Below, one piece after another: positions 25,726 to 32,030 of a stretch of 32,104 nucleotides of DNA. A program made the translations under genes and the position numbers. The notes beneath the pieces were generated by a model that saw nothing but the letters and a program-made list of their open reading frames with translations, was not told the DNA's origin and searched no databases. Positions within the stretch are counted from its first letter, which is position 1. Each line of letters opens with the position of its first letter. The DNA is from an uncultured Clostridia bacterium (GTDB taxonomy: Bacteria; Bacillota; Clostridia; Oscillospirales; Acutalibacteraceae): contig CANQEU010000022.1 in assembly GCA_947595635.1 (NCBI GenBank), forward strand, positions 1 through 32,104, in the 5' to 3' direction.

Positions 25726-26550
25726 CTACGCGACAGCCTCGTTGTTTTCGTCTGTTCCCATAAAGCACATTTGAATCTTTAAATGCGCGTCCTGAACGTC
25801 ATCGTCACATTCGGGATCCTCGCCCTCGACCCATATTCTGACCATTACTCTTTTCGGGGTCATTTTATCAAGCTTAAAAAGCCTTGTGCCGTCAGTGTAT
25901 TTCATTGGCGACGGCAAATCAAAGGTGCTTTGTCCGGCAACGGCAGCGCCCTTATTAGGCTCCCAAATTTTTGTGCTTCCGCCTTGCTCAAACGAAACTC
26001 TCGGACAATTAACAACGTCTGCCTTTGCTCCGTCATCAGTCGTTGAAACCTTAGAGCCGTCATCCTTGCCTCTCGCGGTATTGTCCGATGAAAGATGAAC
26101 GTACATATCCTTAGTGGCGATAAAGTAAATCGGAAATTCCAAAAATCCTCCGCCGTTTTCACTTCTCTTGTCGCCGAACTGCGTGAAAAACTCAACGCCC
26201 TTGTCGGAGGTCAGCGGATCGAGAAGCACTTCCGAAAGCTTTATATCGTACTTGCTGAGATAATCGTCGATCATCTCGTTAGTAATCACCTTCGAGTATT
26301 TTGAAAGGTCATCGCCGTGATCCTCGGTTGAAACAAGAAGCTGCGCTCCTGTGCCGATCGTCATTTCAAGATTGTTTACTGCGGAAAATGTGTTGAGGGT
26401 AAACCACGCGTAAGTACCCGTAGTTACAGCAAAAAGCGCAACAAAGAAAATTATAACCGTTGTTCTCAGCCTAACCTTACCTTTAATGCGCCCGATAAAT
26501 TTTTTATTCTTTTGTTTGCGTTCCTCAGTCTGCATAGATTCCTTTGTCAT
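25726..26550 (-). CDS. TasA/CalY-like secreted protein, 274 aa, first gene of operon
   Basis: The basic N-terminus (1-29) and membrane-type signal (30-45) end in GTYAWFTLNTFSAVNNLEM (45 onward). The exported core includes KGVEFFTQFGD, a YFIATKDMYVHLSS strand and the C-terminal motif VRIWVEGEDPECDDDVQDAH, then LKIQMCFMG. The W-V-E-G-x-D-P-E-C motif is shared almost exactly with the next gene (WVEGNDPEC), so these two are close paralogues. GAGG lies 9 nt before the ATG. It sits behind a near-consensus sigma-A promoter. Confidence 0.83.
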   Translation of the reverse strand: MTKESMQTEERKQKNKKFIGRIKGKVRLRTTVIIFFVALFAVTTGTYAWFTLNTFSAVNNLEMTIGTGAQLLVSTEDHGDDLSKYSKVITNEMIDDYLSKYDIKLSEVLLDPLTSDKGVEFFTQFGDKRSENGGGFLEFPIYFIATKDMYVHLSSDNTARGKDDGSKVSTTDDGAKADVVNCPRVSFEQGGSTKIWEPNKGAAVAGQSTFDLPSPMKYTDGTRLFKLDKMTPKRVMVRIWVEGEDPECDDDVQDAHLKIQMCFMGTDENNEAVA

Positions 26551-26623
26551 AATAAAAACCTCAAAATCTTCAAAATTTCAGACATAAAACCCATAAATGT
26601 TTATGAAACAATTTACTGTTGAC

Positions 26624-26652
26624 ATTATAACATTTTGTTTAAAAGTCGTCAA
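26624..26652 (-). promoter_or_regulatory. Sigma-A promoter driving the 14-kb TasA/SipW/McrBC-like operon
   Basis: Minus strand TTGACG (26652-26647), 17-bp spacer, TATAAT (26629-26624). The leader to the ATG at 26550 is about 67 nt. This is the only strong promoter seen upstream of the eleven co-oriented genes 12418-26550. Confidence 0.8.
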
Positions 26653-26902
26653 ATCAGACAACATCTTTTGTTCAACATAAATAACGGTTTTTAATTCCCG
26701 TTCAGAATTATTTAAAAAATTATTCATAAAATAGGCAAAAACAATATGTTAAATTTTTACCAAGCTTGAGTAATTTATAACAACATATTTAACCTGCCTT
26801 TGTGGAAAAGTAAAGAATTTTACATTCGACAACGCAAGATATTTGAAATCGACTTAAAAAATCGCGCAATCGCCCTGCCCTATGCGAAATATCGGCGGAT
26901 AT

Positions 26903-26926
26903 AAAAAAACGCCGAAATCTTCGGCG
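26903..26926 (-). terminator. Terminator-like hairpin, copy 1
   Basis: Minus strand CGCCGAA, loop GAT, TTCGGCG, then seven T. A 25-bp identical copy in the same orientation lies at 27236-27257; the two bracket the dispersed repeat. Confidence 0.65.
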
Positions 26927-26959
26927 CTCCAGAATGTCGAAAAAGCAGTTTTGTCCATA

Positions 26960-27235
26960 TAATCCTTGAACCGCAGTCAGCACTGCTACGCAGTGGGACT
27001 GCTGCTTAAGGTTTTATTTTTTTGCAGGAGAAGCTTCGCTTCTCCTGCACCTCATCATTTTCGCACAGAGAATTTTTTCTTAATTAATCCTTATACCCGT
27101 AAATCAATACTTTATAATAAAAAATTTTTTGAACGAGTAAAAGGGGCTTACGGCAGGCGTCAGCTACACGTTTAAAACCAAATTTTAAGGCTACAGCATA
27201 CGAAAACTTATTAAAAAATATGTTTATCGACATGC
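26960..27235. repeat. Dispersed repeat, copy B (inverse of 3420-3718)
   Basis: The 100-bp core (26960-27059) is the reverse complement of 3619-3718 with two differences by my count; the flank up to about 27235 is diverged but alignable. It carries the same two hairpins. It lies inside the element while copy A is outside it, so the repeat is not part of the element's ends. Confidence 0.8.
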
Positions 27236-27257
27236 AAAAACGCCGAAATCTTCGGCG
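27236..27257 (-). terminator. Terminator-like hairpin, copy 2
   Basis: Same CGCCGAA/TTCGGCG hairpin as at 26903-26926 with five T after it on the minus strand. No minus-strand gene precedes it in this configuration, so its role is unclear. The rest of 27258-27380 is AT-rich with no gene seen. Confidence 0.6.
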
Positions 27258-27379
27258 CTCATTTTATATCTTTTTTATTTAATTAAAAATCATTTGCCTA
27301 AGCAATTTTAAAAATAATTCACTTACAATTTATAAAGGCTTTTGCGGCGAATGCGGCGTTTGAGCCAAATTTAAATTTA

Positions 27380-27420
27380 TGTGCTTTGTTTTAAGCCTGC
27401 GGGGAGGGTCAGGATGGAAT
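27380..27420. other. attR: attR: right recombination junction
   Basis: Element arm TGTGCTTTGTTTTAAGCCTG followed by C (27380-27400), shared GG (27401-27402), then gene half-site GGAGGGTCAGGATGGAA (27403 on). The arm contains TTAA, which gives an in-frame TAA (27392-27394) just upstream of the cwlJ remainder, mirroring the TAA at attL. Confidence 0.85.
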
Positions 27421-27793
27421 GCGAGCTGTTGCCTCCGTCATAATGAACCGTACAAACATAGGATACGGCGAATTCGCGAGAGTAAGCAACGGCGGCGACG
27501 TTAGGGCGATAATAGAGCAGCAATATCAATTCGTCTGTATGCGGACGACGGTCGGCGGAGAATACAACCCGCAAAACATATACAATATGAATCCGACGGA
27601 TATACAATACTCAATTGTTGACTGGGCTCTCGCAGGCAACACGCTTGCGGCGGTGGGAAATTCGCTGTTCTTTTTTAATCCTTATTCCGAAACCTGCCCA
27701 ACATATTTCCCTGCAAACCAAATCGGCGTTTTTTACAGCCACGTCGGAGCACACTGCTTTTATGCACCGACAGAAAAATACAAACTGACATAA
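27403..27793 (+). CDS. cwlJ: CwlJ/SleB-family cortex-lytic hydrolase, 3' part of the split gene
   Basis: Starting with the last base of a GGG codon, this encodes EGQDGMRAVASVIMN and the rest of a Hydrolase_2 domain (NPQNIYNMNPTDIQYSIVDW, then LFFFNPYSETCPTYFP and HCFYAPTEKYKLT), ending at TAA. Added to the 19 residues at 7683-7738, this gives 148 residues, close to the 142 of Bacillus CwlJ. No frameshift or premature stop is present, so the half shows no decay. A possible secondary start at ATG 27419 exists with GGGGAGGG upstream, but it would lack the conserved E-A-G-G-E glutamates. gerQ follows after 12 bp. The restored enzyme would degrade spore cortex during germination. Confidence 0.9.
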
Positions 27794-27805
27794 CGGAGGT
27801 ATTTT

Positions 27806-28507
27806 ATGAACAACAACAGCATTGATTTCGGAAAAATCTACGGCATTACCGGCGACTGCGCCGGCGGCCCGTGCGAATTTACAGGCAACGTAGTGCCGAA
27901 CACTCCGTCACTTGAACAAATTGCAAGCTACAACATACAGCTTAGAGCGAGAGAGATACCTAACCCGGAGGTTGAAAGAAAGCTCAGAACGCTTGAGGAG
28001 GCTATAGGAGAACCTATAATTACGTCCATACCGGGCAGCAATTCTGTCGGCGCAGGCTCGCCAATGGCAGCGCCCGGCCCGCAGTCAACGCCGGATTATA
28101 CATCCGTCAGCGACTCCGTATCCACCTCAGGCGGCACTACCTCGATAGACGAGAGCATAAGCGGCTCATACGGGTATAATATGTCGATGCCTCAGCAAAC
28201 ACTCGGAACTCCGATGACAAACGGAATTCCGGCAGGCTCGGACGTCGCGCCGATAACCGAATTTAATCAGCCCTTTCCTGTCACGGGAGAAAGCATACAG
28301 TACCTTAACGGCTTTATGCGCACCCAAATAGGCAGGAGAGTAGAAATACAAATGCTCATAGGAAACGACACGGTCGTTACAAAAGAGGGCTTTCTGCTTG
28401 GAATCGGCGCAAACTATGTTTTAATAAATGAGGTTGACAAGGCAAACACAAACACACTGACAAGCTGCGATTTTTACAGCATTAAATTTGTCCGCTTCTT
28501 CTACTGA
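27806..28507 (+). CDS. gerQ: GerQ-like spore coat protein, 233 aa
   Basis: The C-terminal part (about 160-233) has the GerQ pattern: ESIQYLNGFMRTQIGRRVEI, the GFLLGIGANYVLINEVD strand pair and a closing FYSIKFVRFFY, corresponding to the Y-I-E-N-I-L-R...G-I-I-E-A-A-G-R-D-H-I-I...Y-L-D-Y-I-T-F region of Bacillus GerQ. The N-terminal 150 residues are low-complexity (Ser, Thr, Gly, Pro), which is common in coat proteins. GerQ is needed for CwlJ to reach the spore coat and is a substrate for coat cross-linking. It follows cwlJ by 12 bp with GGAGG before ATG, as in Bacillus subtilis. Similarity was judged by eye, so family assignment is good but not certain. Confidence 0.75.
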   Translation: MNNNSIDFGKIYGITGDCAGGPCEFTGNVVPNTPSLEQIASYNIQLRAREIPNPEVERKLRTLEEAIGEPIITSIPGSNSVGAGSPMAAPGPQSTPDYTSVSDSVSTSGGTTSIDESISGSYGYNMSMPQQTLGTPMTNGIPAGSDVAPITEFNQPFPVTGESIQYLNGFMRTQIGRRVEIQMLIGNDTVVTKEGFLLGIGANYVLINEVDKANTNTLTSCDFYSIKFVRFFY

Positions 28508-28514
28508 TAAACAC

Positions 28515-29621
28515 TCAGTCCCACAAAATCCTTGCCGTTACGGCGTTTGAGAGTAAAAATCCGTTCGGGGTAAGCCTGATACGCTCGCCGTCAACCTTTA
28601 CAAGGCCGTGCTTTTCAAGCTTAAGCGCTCTGCTTATATACTCGCTCGGAATTTCTGTACCAAATCTTTCTCTGTATAAATCTCCGCGCAGTCCTTCTGT
28701 AAGTCTGAGCCTGAGCATCGAATATTCCTCCGGCGAGCCGCCGTCAGGCTCAAACAAAATTTTACCCGAATAAAAGTCATCAAGCGATTCGCCAAAATAA
28801 AATCTCTTTTTGTCTATCAGTGAATGCGCCGAGGGCCCTATTCCGAGGTAATCGTCGCAGTTCCAATATTTTAAATTATTTTTGCTTTCATATCCCTTTT
28901 TCGCAAAGTTGGAAATTTCATACTGCGCATAGCCGTGCTTTTCAAGCTGCCGGCACATATACAAATACATCTGCTTTTCTTCGTCCTCATTCGCAAGCTT
29001 AAGGCTGTCCTTAATGCCGTAAAACGCCGTTCCCTCCTCAATGCTTAGCATATAGGAAGAGATATGAGAAACATCGAGCGAACAACAAAATTCTATAGAC
29101 TCGCCGAGCGTTTCAAGGCTCTGATTCGGAATACAGCACATAAGGTCGATAGATACGTTATCAATTCCGGCGTCTTTCACATTATACACAAGCCTTTTAA
29201 CGTCCTCCCTTGTGTGACGTCTTTGAAGAAGCTTTAACTCGCTTTCTACAGCCGACTGCATACCAATAGATACCCTGTTAACGCCCGAACGCCTAAGCGC
29301 GGCGAAATCAAGCATTGAGCCGGAGCTTGGATTAACCTCTATGGTGACCTCAGGGTCGCAGCAGGAAAAGCTGTCGTATATGCTTTCAAGAATGCCGATA
29401 AGCGCCCTGTCGCCTATAATAGACGGAGTTCCTCCGCCGATATATATAGTATCTGCCACGCGAGAGGAGAAGCGTTTGCCGCAAAGCCTGATTTTGTTTT
29501 CAAGCTCCGAGCAATAAAGCCGCACCGCGTCCTTGCGATACGGCACGGAGTAAAAGCCGCAATAGGGGCACTTTTTTCCGCAAAACGGAATATGAATATA
29601 TAATCCAAGATTTTCAGACAA
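28515..29621 (-). CDS. hemW: HemW-like radical SAM protein (coproporphyrinogen III oxidase-like), 368 aa, TTG start
   Basis: The radical SAM cluster motif is C14, C18, C21 in IPFCGKKCPYCGFYS, followed by YIGGGTPS (61-68), a SAM-binding glycine motif, SIGMQS and SYMLSIEEGT. The C-terminal HemN-type domain has YWNCDDYLGIGPSAHS. HemW is a heme-chaperone-like relative of HemN rather than a true oxidase: it lacks HemN's extra N-terminal residues, and its length is usual for HemW. It converges with gerQ with 7 bp between the stops, so no shared terminator fits well. Start is TTG at 29621 with AGAGGCGG 6 nt upstream. A terminator-like hairpin lies immediately before the start. Confidence 0.92.
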   Translation of the reverse strand: MSENLGLYIHIPFCGKKCPYCGFYSVPYRKDAVRLYCSELENKIRLCGKRFSSRVADTIYIGGGTPSIIGDRALIGILESIYDSFSCCDPEVTIEVNPSSGSMLDFAALRRSGVNRVSIGMQSAVESELKLLQRRHTREDVKRLVYNVKDAGIDNVSIDLMCCIPNQSLETLGESIEFCCSLDVSHISSYMLSIEEGTAFYGIKDSLKLANEDEEKQMYLYMCRQLEKHGYAQYEISNFAKKGYESKNNLKYWNCDDYLGIGPSAHSLIDKKRFYFGESLDDFYSGKILFEPDGGSPEEYSMLRLRLTEGLRGDLYRERFGTEIPSEYISRALKLEKHGLVKVDGERIRLTPNGFLLSNAVTARILWD

Positions 29622-29633
29622 TTAAACCGCCTC

Positions 29634-29720
29634 TTTTAAAACGCAAGGGCAGAAACATAAAGTTTCTGCCCTTGCGTTAGTTGGAAGGTATATGAAAAAA
29701 GGAAAAAGCAAATTTATTAC
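29634..29720 (-). ncRNA. Candidate small RNA or hemW leader of about 87 nt
   Basis: Bounded by the consensus promoter at 29727-29755 and the hairpin at 29640-29678. There is no reading frame of note inside. Either a stand-alone small RNA or a hemW leader with attenuation. The call rests on promoter and hairpin only. Confidence 0.4.
29636..29678 (-). terminator. Strong hairpin just upstream of hemW (attenuator or small-RNA terminator)
   Basis: Perfect 17-bp stem AACGCAAGGGCAGAAAC/GTTTCTGCCCTTGCGTT with a five-base loop. On the minus strand it ends GCGTTTT then AAAAGAGGCGG, the hemW ribosome binding site. A consensus promoter lies upstream. Confidence 0.7.
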
Positions 29721-29726
29721 ATAATG

Positions 29727-29755
29727 ATTATATATCCCAATGCAAAAAATGTCAA
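29727..29755 (-). promoter_or_regulatory. Perfect-consensus sigma-A promoter
   Basis: Minus strand TTGACA (29755-29750), 17-bp spacer, TATAAT (29732-29727). The only full consensus promoter in the window. It reads toward hemW through the hairpin at 29640-29678. Confidence 0.8.
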
Positions 29756-29887
29756 CACCTTTTTTCAGAAAAGATAAAAATATTACGAAATATTTTATTT
29801 TTCAATTTTTTTATTACGCAAAAACAAGCATTTAAAAATTTTTAAATACAGTCCCCTTAAAATTAATGATTTTAAATATGTATTCGT

Positions 29888-29916
29888 TTGACAAACAAAG
29901 CCAAAAATTATATTAT
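29888..29916 (+). promoter_or_regulatory. Sigma-A promoter of prfC
   Basis: TTGACA (29888-29893), 17-bp spacer, TATTAT (29911-29916), 44 bp before the TTG start. Confidence 0.75.
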
Positions 29917-29960
29917 ATACAGGTATGACCTATATTGCTTTACTCTGGAGGTAAGTTCAC

Positions 29961-31547
29961 TTGTCTGACATAAAAAATGAAATTGAAAAAAGGCGAACCT
30001 TTGCAATAATCTCTCACCCGGACGCGGGAAAAACAACTCTTACCGAAAAGCTGCTGCTTTATGGCGGAGCAATAAATCTCGCAGGCTCTGTCAAGGGAAA
30101 AAAGACCGCAAGGCACGCCGTTTCCGACTGGATGGAAATTGAAAAGCAAAGGGGTATTTCCGTTACCTCTTCGGTGCTGCAATTTAAATACAACGGCTAC
30201 TGCATAAACATACTTGACACACCGGGACATCAGGATTTCTCGGAGGATACCTACAGGACGCTTATGGCTGCCGACAGCGCGGTTATGGTAATAGACGCTT
30301 CAAAGGGCGTTGAGGCGCAGACTATAAAGCTGTTCAGGGTTTGCCTTTTGAGGAATATCCCCATAATTACATTTATAAATAAAATGGACAGAGACGCAAA
30401 AAGCCCGTTTGAGCTGCTTGAGGACATTGAAAACGTCCTTGGAATAAACACCTATCCCATGAACTGGCCTATCGGCTCAGGAAAGGAGTTTAAAGGAGTT
30501 TATGACAGAAAAAAGCGCTCCGTATTGACGTTTACCGCAAACAACGGGCAAAAAGAGGTTGAATCGACCAGCCTTGAGCTGAATTCAGACGAACTCAAAC
30601 AAAATATAGGCGACTTGTTCTTTGAACAGCTTAACGATGATATAGAGCTGCTCGACGTTGCCGGAGATAATTTTGATACGGAAATGGTGCGCAGCGGCCG
30701 CCTTACTCCCGTATTTTTCGGCTCTGCACTGACTAACTTCGGAGTTGAACCGTTCCTTGAGGAATTTTTAAATCTTACTACTCCCCCGCTTCCGAGAGAA
30801 ACACTTGACGGCGAGGTTTCTCCGTATAACGAGAATTTTTCGGCTTTCGTGTTTAAAATACAGGCGAATATGAACAAGGCGCACAGAGATAGAATAGCGT
30901 TTATGAGAATATGCTCAGGAAAGTTTGAAAAGAATATGGAGGTATTCCATATTCAGGGTGACAGAAAGCTTCGTCTTTCACAGCCGCAGCAGCTTATGGC
31001 GCAGGAAAGAGAGATAATCGACGAGGCTTATGCCGGCGATATAATCGGCGTTTTTGATCCGGGCATTTTCTCAATAGGCGACACCATATGCACCGCCGAC
31101 GAAAAATTCAGATTCAAGGGAATACCGACATTCGCCCCGGAGCACTTCTCGCTCGTGCTTCAAAAGGACACAATGAAAAGAAAACAATTTGTTAAGGGCA
31201 TAAATCAGATTGCGCAGGAGGGCGCAATTCAGATTTTCCGCGAGCCTGACGGCGGAATGGAGGAGGTTATAGTCGGCGTTGTCGGAACGCTTCAGTTTGA
31301 GGTGCTTGAATACCGTCTTAAAAACGAGTACAACGTCGATATAATAATGAACGGTCTGCCCTATCAATATATAAGGTGGATCGGAAACGACGACGTTGAC
31401 CTGAACGCTCTTGACCTTGCGTCAGATACTAAGCGGATACTTGATTTAAAGGGCCGTCCTCTGCTTCTGTTCACAAGCGAATGGAGTATAAGCTGGGCGC
31501 TTGAGCATAACGACGGTCTTATACTTGAGGAATTCAGCACAGAGTAA
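29961..31547 (+). CDS. prfC: Peptide chain release factor 3 (RF3), 528 aa, TTG start
   Basis: A GTPase that removes RF1/RF2 from the ribosome after peptide release. G1 is SHPDAGKTTL (18-27), then RGISVTSS, DTPGHQDFSEDTYRTL and NKMDRDAKSPFELL, all in RF3-specific form, followed by domains II and III (FVFKIQANMNKAHRDRIAFM, then VGVVGTLQFEVLEYRL). Full length for the family. Start is TTG at 29961 with TGGAGG 8 nt upstream. It is monocistronic, divergent from hemW. It is a chromosomal housekeeping gene and not related to the EF-G-like cargo gene beyond the shared superfamily. Confidence 0.95.
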   Translation: MSDIKNEIEKRRTFAIISHPDAGKTTLTEKLLLYGGAINLAGSVKGKKTARHAVSDWMEIEKQRGISVTSSVLQFKYNGYCINILDTPGHQDFSEDTYRTLMAADSAVMVIDASKGVEAQTIKLFRVCLLRNIPIITFINKMDRDAKSPFELLEDIENVLGINTYPMNWPIGSGKEFKGVYDRKKRSVLTFTANNGQKEVESTSLELNSDELKQNIGDLFFEQLNDDIELLDVAGDNFDTEMVRSGRLTPVFFGSALTNFGVEPFLEEFLNLTTPPLPRETLDGEVSPYNENFSAFVFKIQANMNKAHRDRIAFMRICSGKFEKNMEVFHIQGDRKLRLSQPQQLMAQEREIIDEAYAGDIIGVFDPGIFSIGDTICTADEKFRFKGIPTFAPEHFSLVLQKDTMKRKQFVKGINQIAQEGAIQIFREPDGGMEEVIVGVVGTLQFEVLEYRLKNEYNVDIIMNGLPYQYIRWIGNDDVDLNALDLASDTKRILDLKGRPLLLFTSEWSISWALEHNDGLILEEFSTE

Positions 31548-31640
31548 AAAGCTATTTAGCATGATGTGTCCTTGCGCAGGCAGATTTAAGGCAGCATGAA
31601 TAAAGCTTAAACGCAAGCTTCATAAAGAAAGGAGCTTTAA

Positions 31641-31715
31641 TTGGTTTATCGAATTGATAAGTTATCCGAAAATTTTTGCCAAACAAGCCGACAAGCGATT
31701 TCAGTCTATTTATAA
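31641..31715 (+). CDS. Possible short or truncated reading frame, 24 codons
   Basis: AAAGGAG lies 7 nt before a TTG, opening MVYRIDKLSENFCQTSRQAI, then SVYL and a stop. The ribosome binding site is good but the product is unrecognised. It may be the remaining 5' end of a gene cut off by the rearrangement that brought in the aph fragment downstream, or chance. Confidence 0.25.
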   Translation: MVYRIDKLSENFCQTSRQAISVYL

Positions 31716-32030
31716 AAGCTACGATAGTCAGCGGACTTAAAAATTAAAATAATTCTCTTTAGAGCAAACGAGAATTTACACGGAAGCGCCGTCTCCCCCA
31801 TGTAAAATCTAACTTAAAAAACAGCTCTATTGACAGGCTATGATATAATCTTGCAGACTTTGATACAACGCCGAAGAAAACACCAAAGTGCGCCTTTGCG
31901 GTGTAATTTCCGCTTGCGGTGTAAAATGCGTGCCGGGAACAGGTGGAAGACTGTTTATTTCGGTTTGTGTGGTATGATTGACCGGATAGCAAGAACTGCA
32001 TTTGAATGACGTAAGTATTTACATAGAGGG
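31716..32030. other. Gene-free stretch with a short tandem repeat before the aph fragment
   Basis: No convincing gene. TTGCGGTGTAA occurs twice, 19 bp apart, at about 31896-31925. An open frame across 31855-32009 (ending MIDRIARTAFE and stop) lacks a start signal and looks like a gene remnant. This stretch probably belongs to imported DNA together with the aph fragment. Confidence 0.4.

Larger units (their letters stand above)
7739..27402. mobile_element. 19,664-bp serine-recombinase element inserted in cwlJ (candidate sporulation intervening element)
   Basis: Ends are defined by the split of cwlJ and by inverted terminal arms. The left arm starts GCAGGCTTAAAATAAAGC; the reverse complement of the right arm starts GCAGGCTTAAAACAAAGC. 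The circularised junction would be a dyad about 44 bp long centred on a non-palindromic GG. A large serine recombinase is adjacent to the left end. The cargo is a TetM-Rae1 fusion and the TasA/SipW/McrBC-like operon. I see no phage structural, conjugation or replication genes, so it is neither an obvious prophage nor a self-transmissible element. Both halves of the target gene are undamaged, which argues for precise excision at some stage. Known parallels are skin in sigK and SPbeta in spsM. Confidence 0.85.

Noticed and set aside
7739-27402. Prophage or conjugative element
   Set aside because: No capsid, tail, portal, terminase, relaxase, coupling or replication gene is seen; only the recombinase and cargo.
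27419-27793. Independent cell-wall hydrolase gene starting at ATG 27419
   Set aside because: It would lack the conserved active-site segment; that segment is found intact at 7683-7738 and the two join in frame at a shared GG, so this is the 3' part of a split gene.
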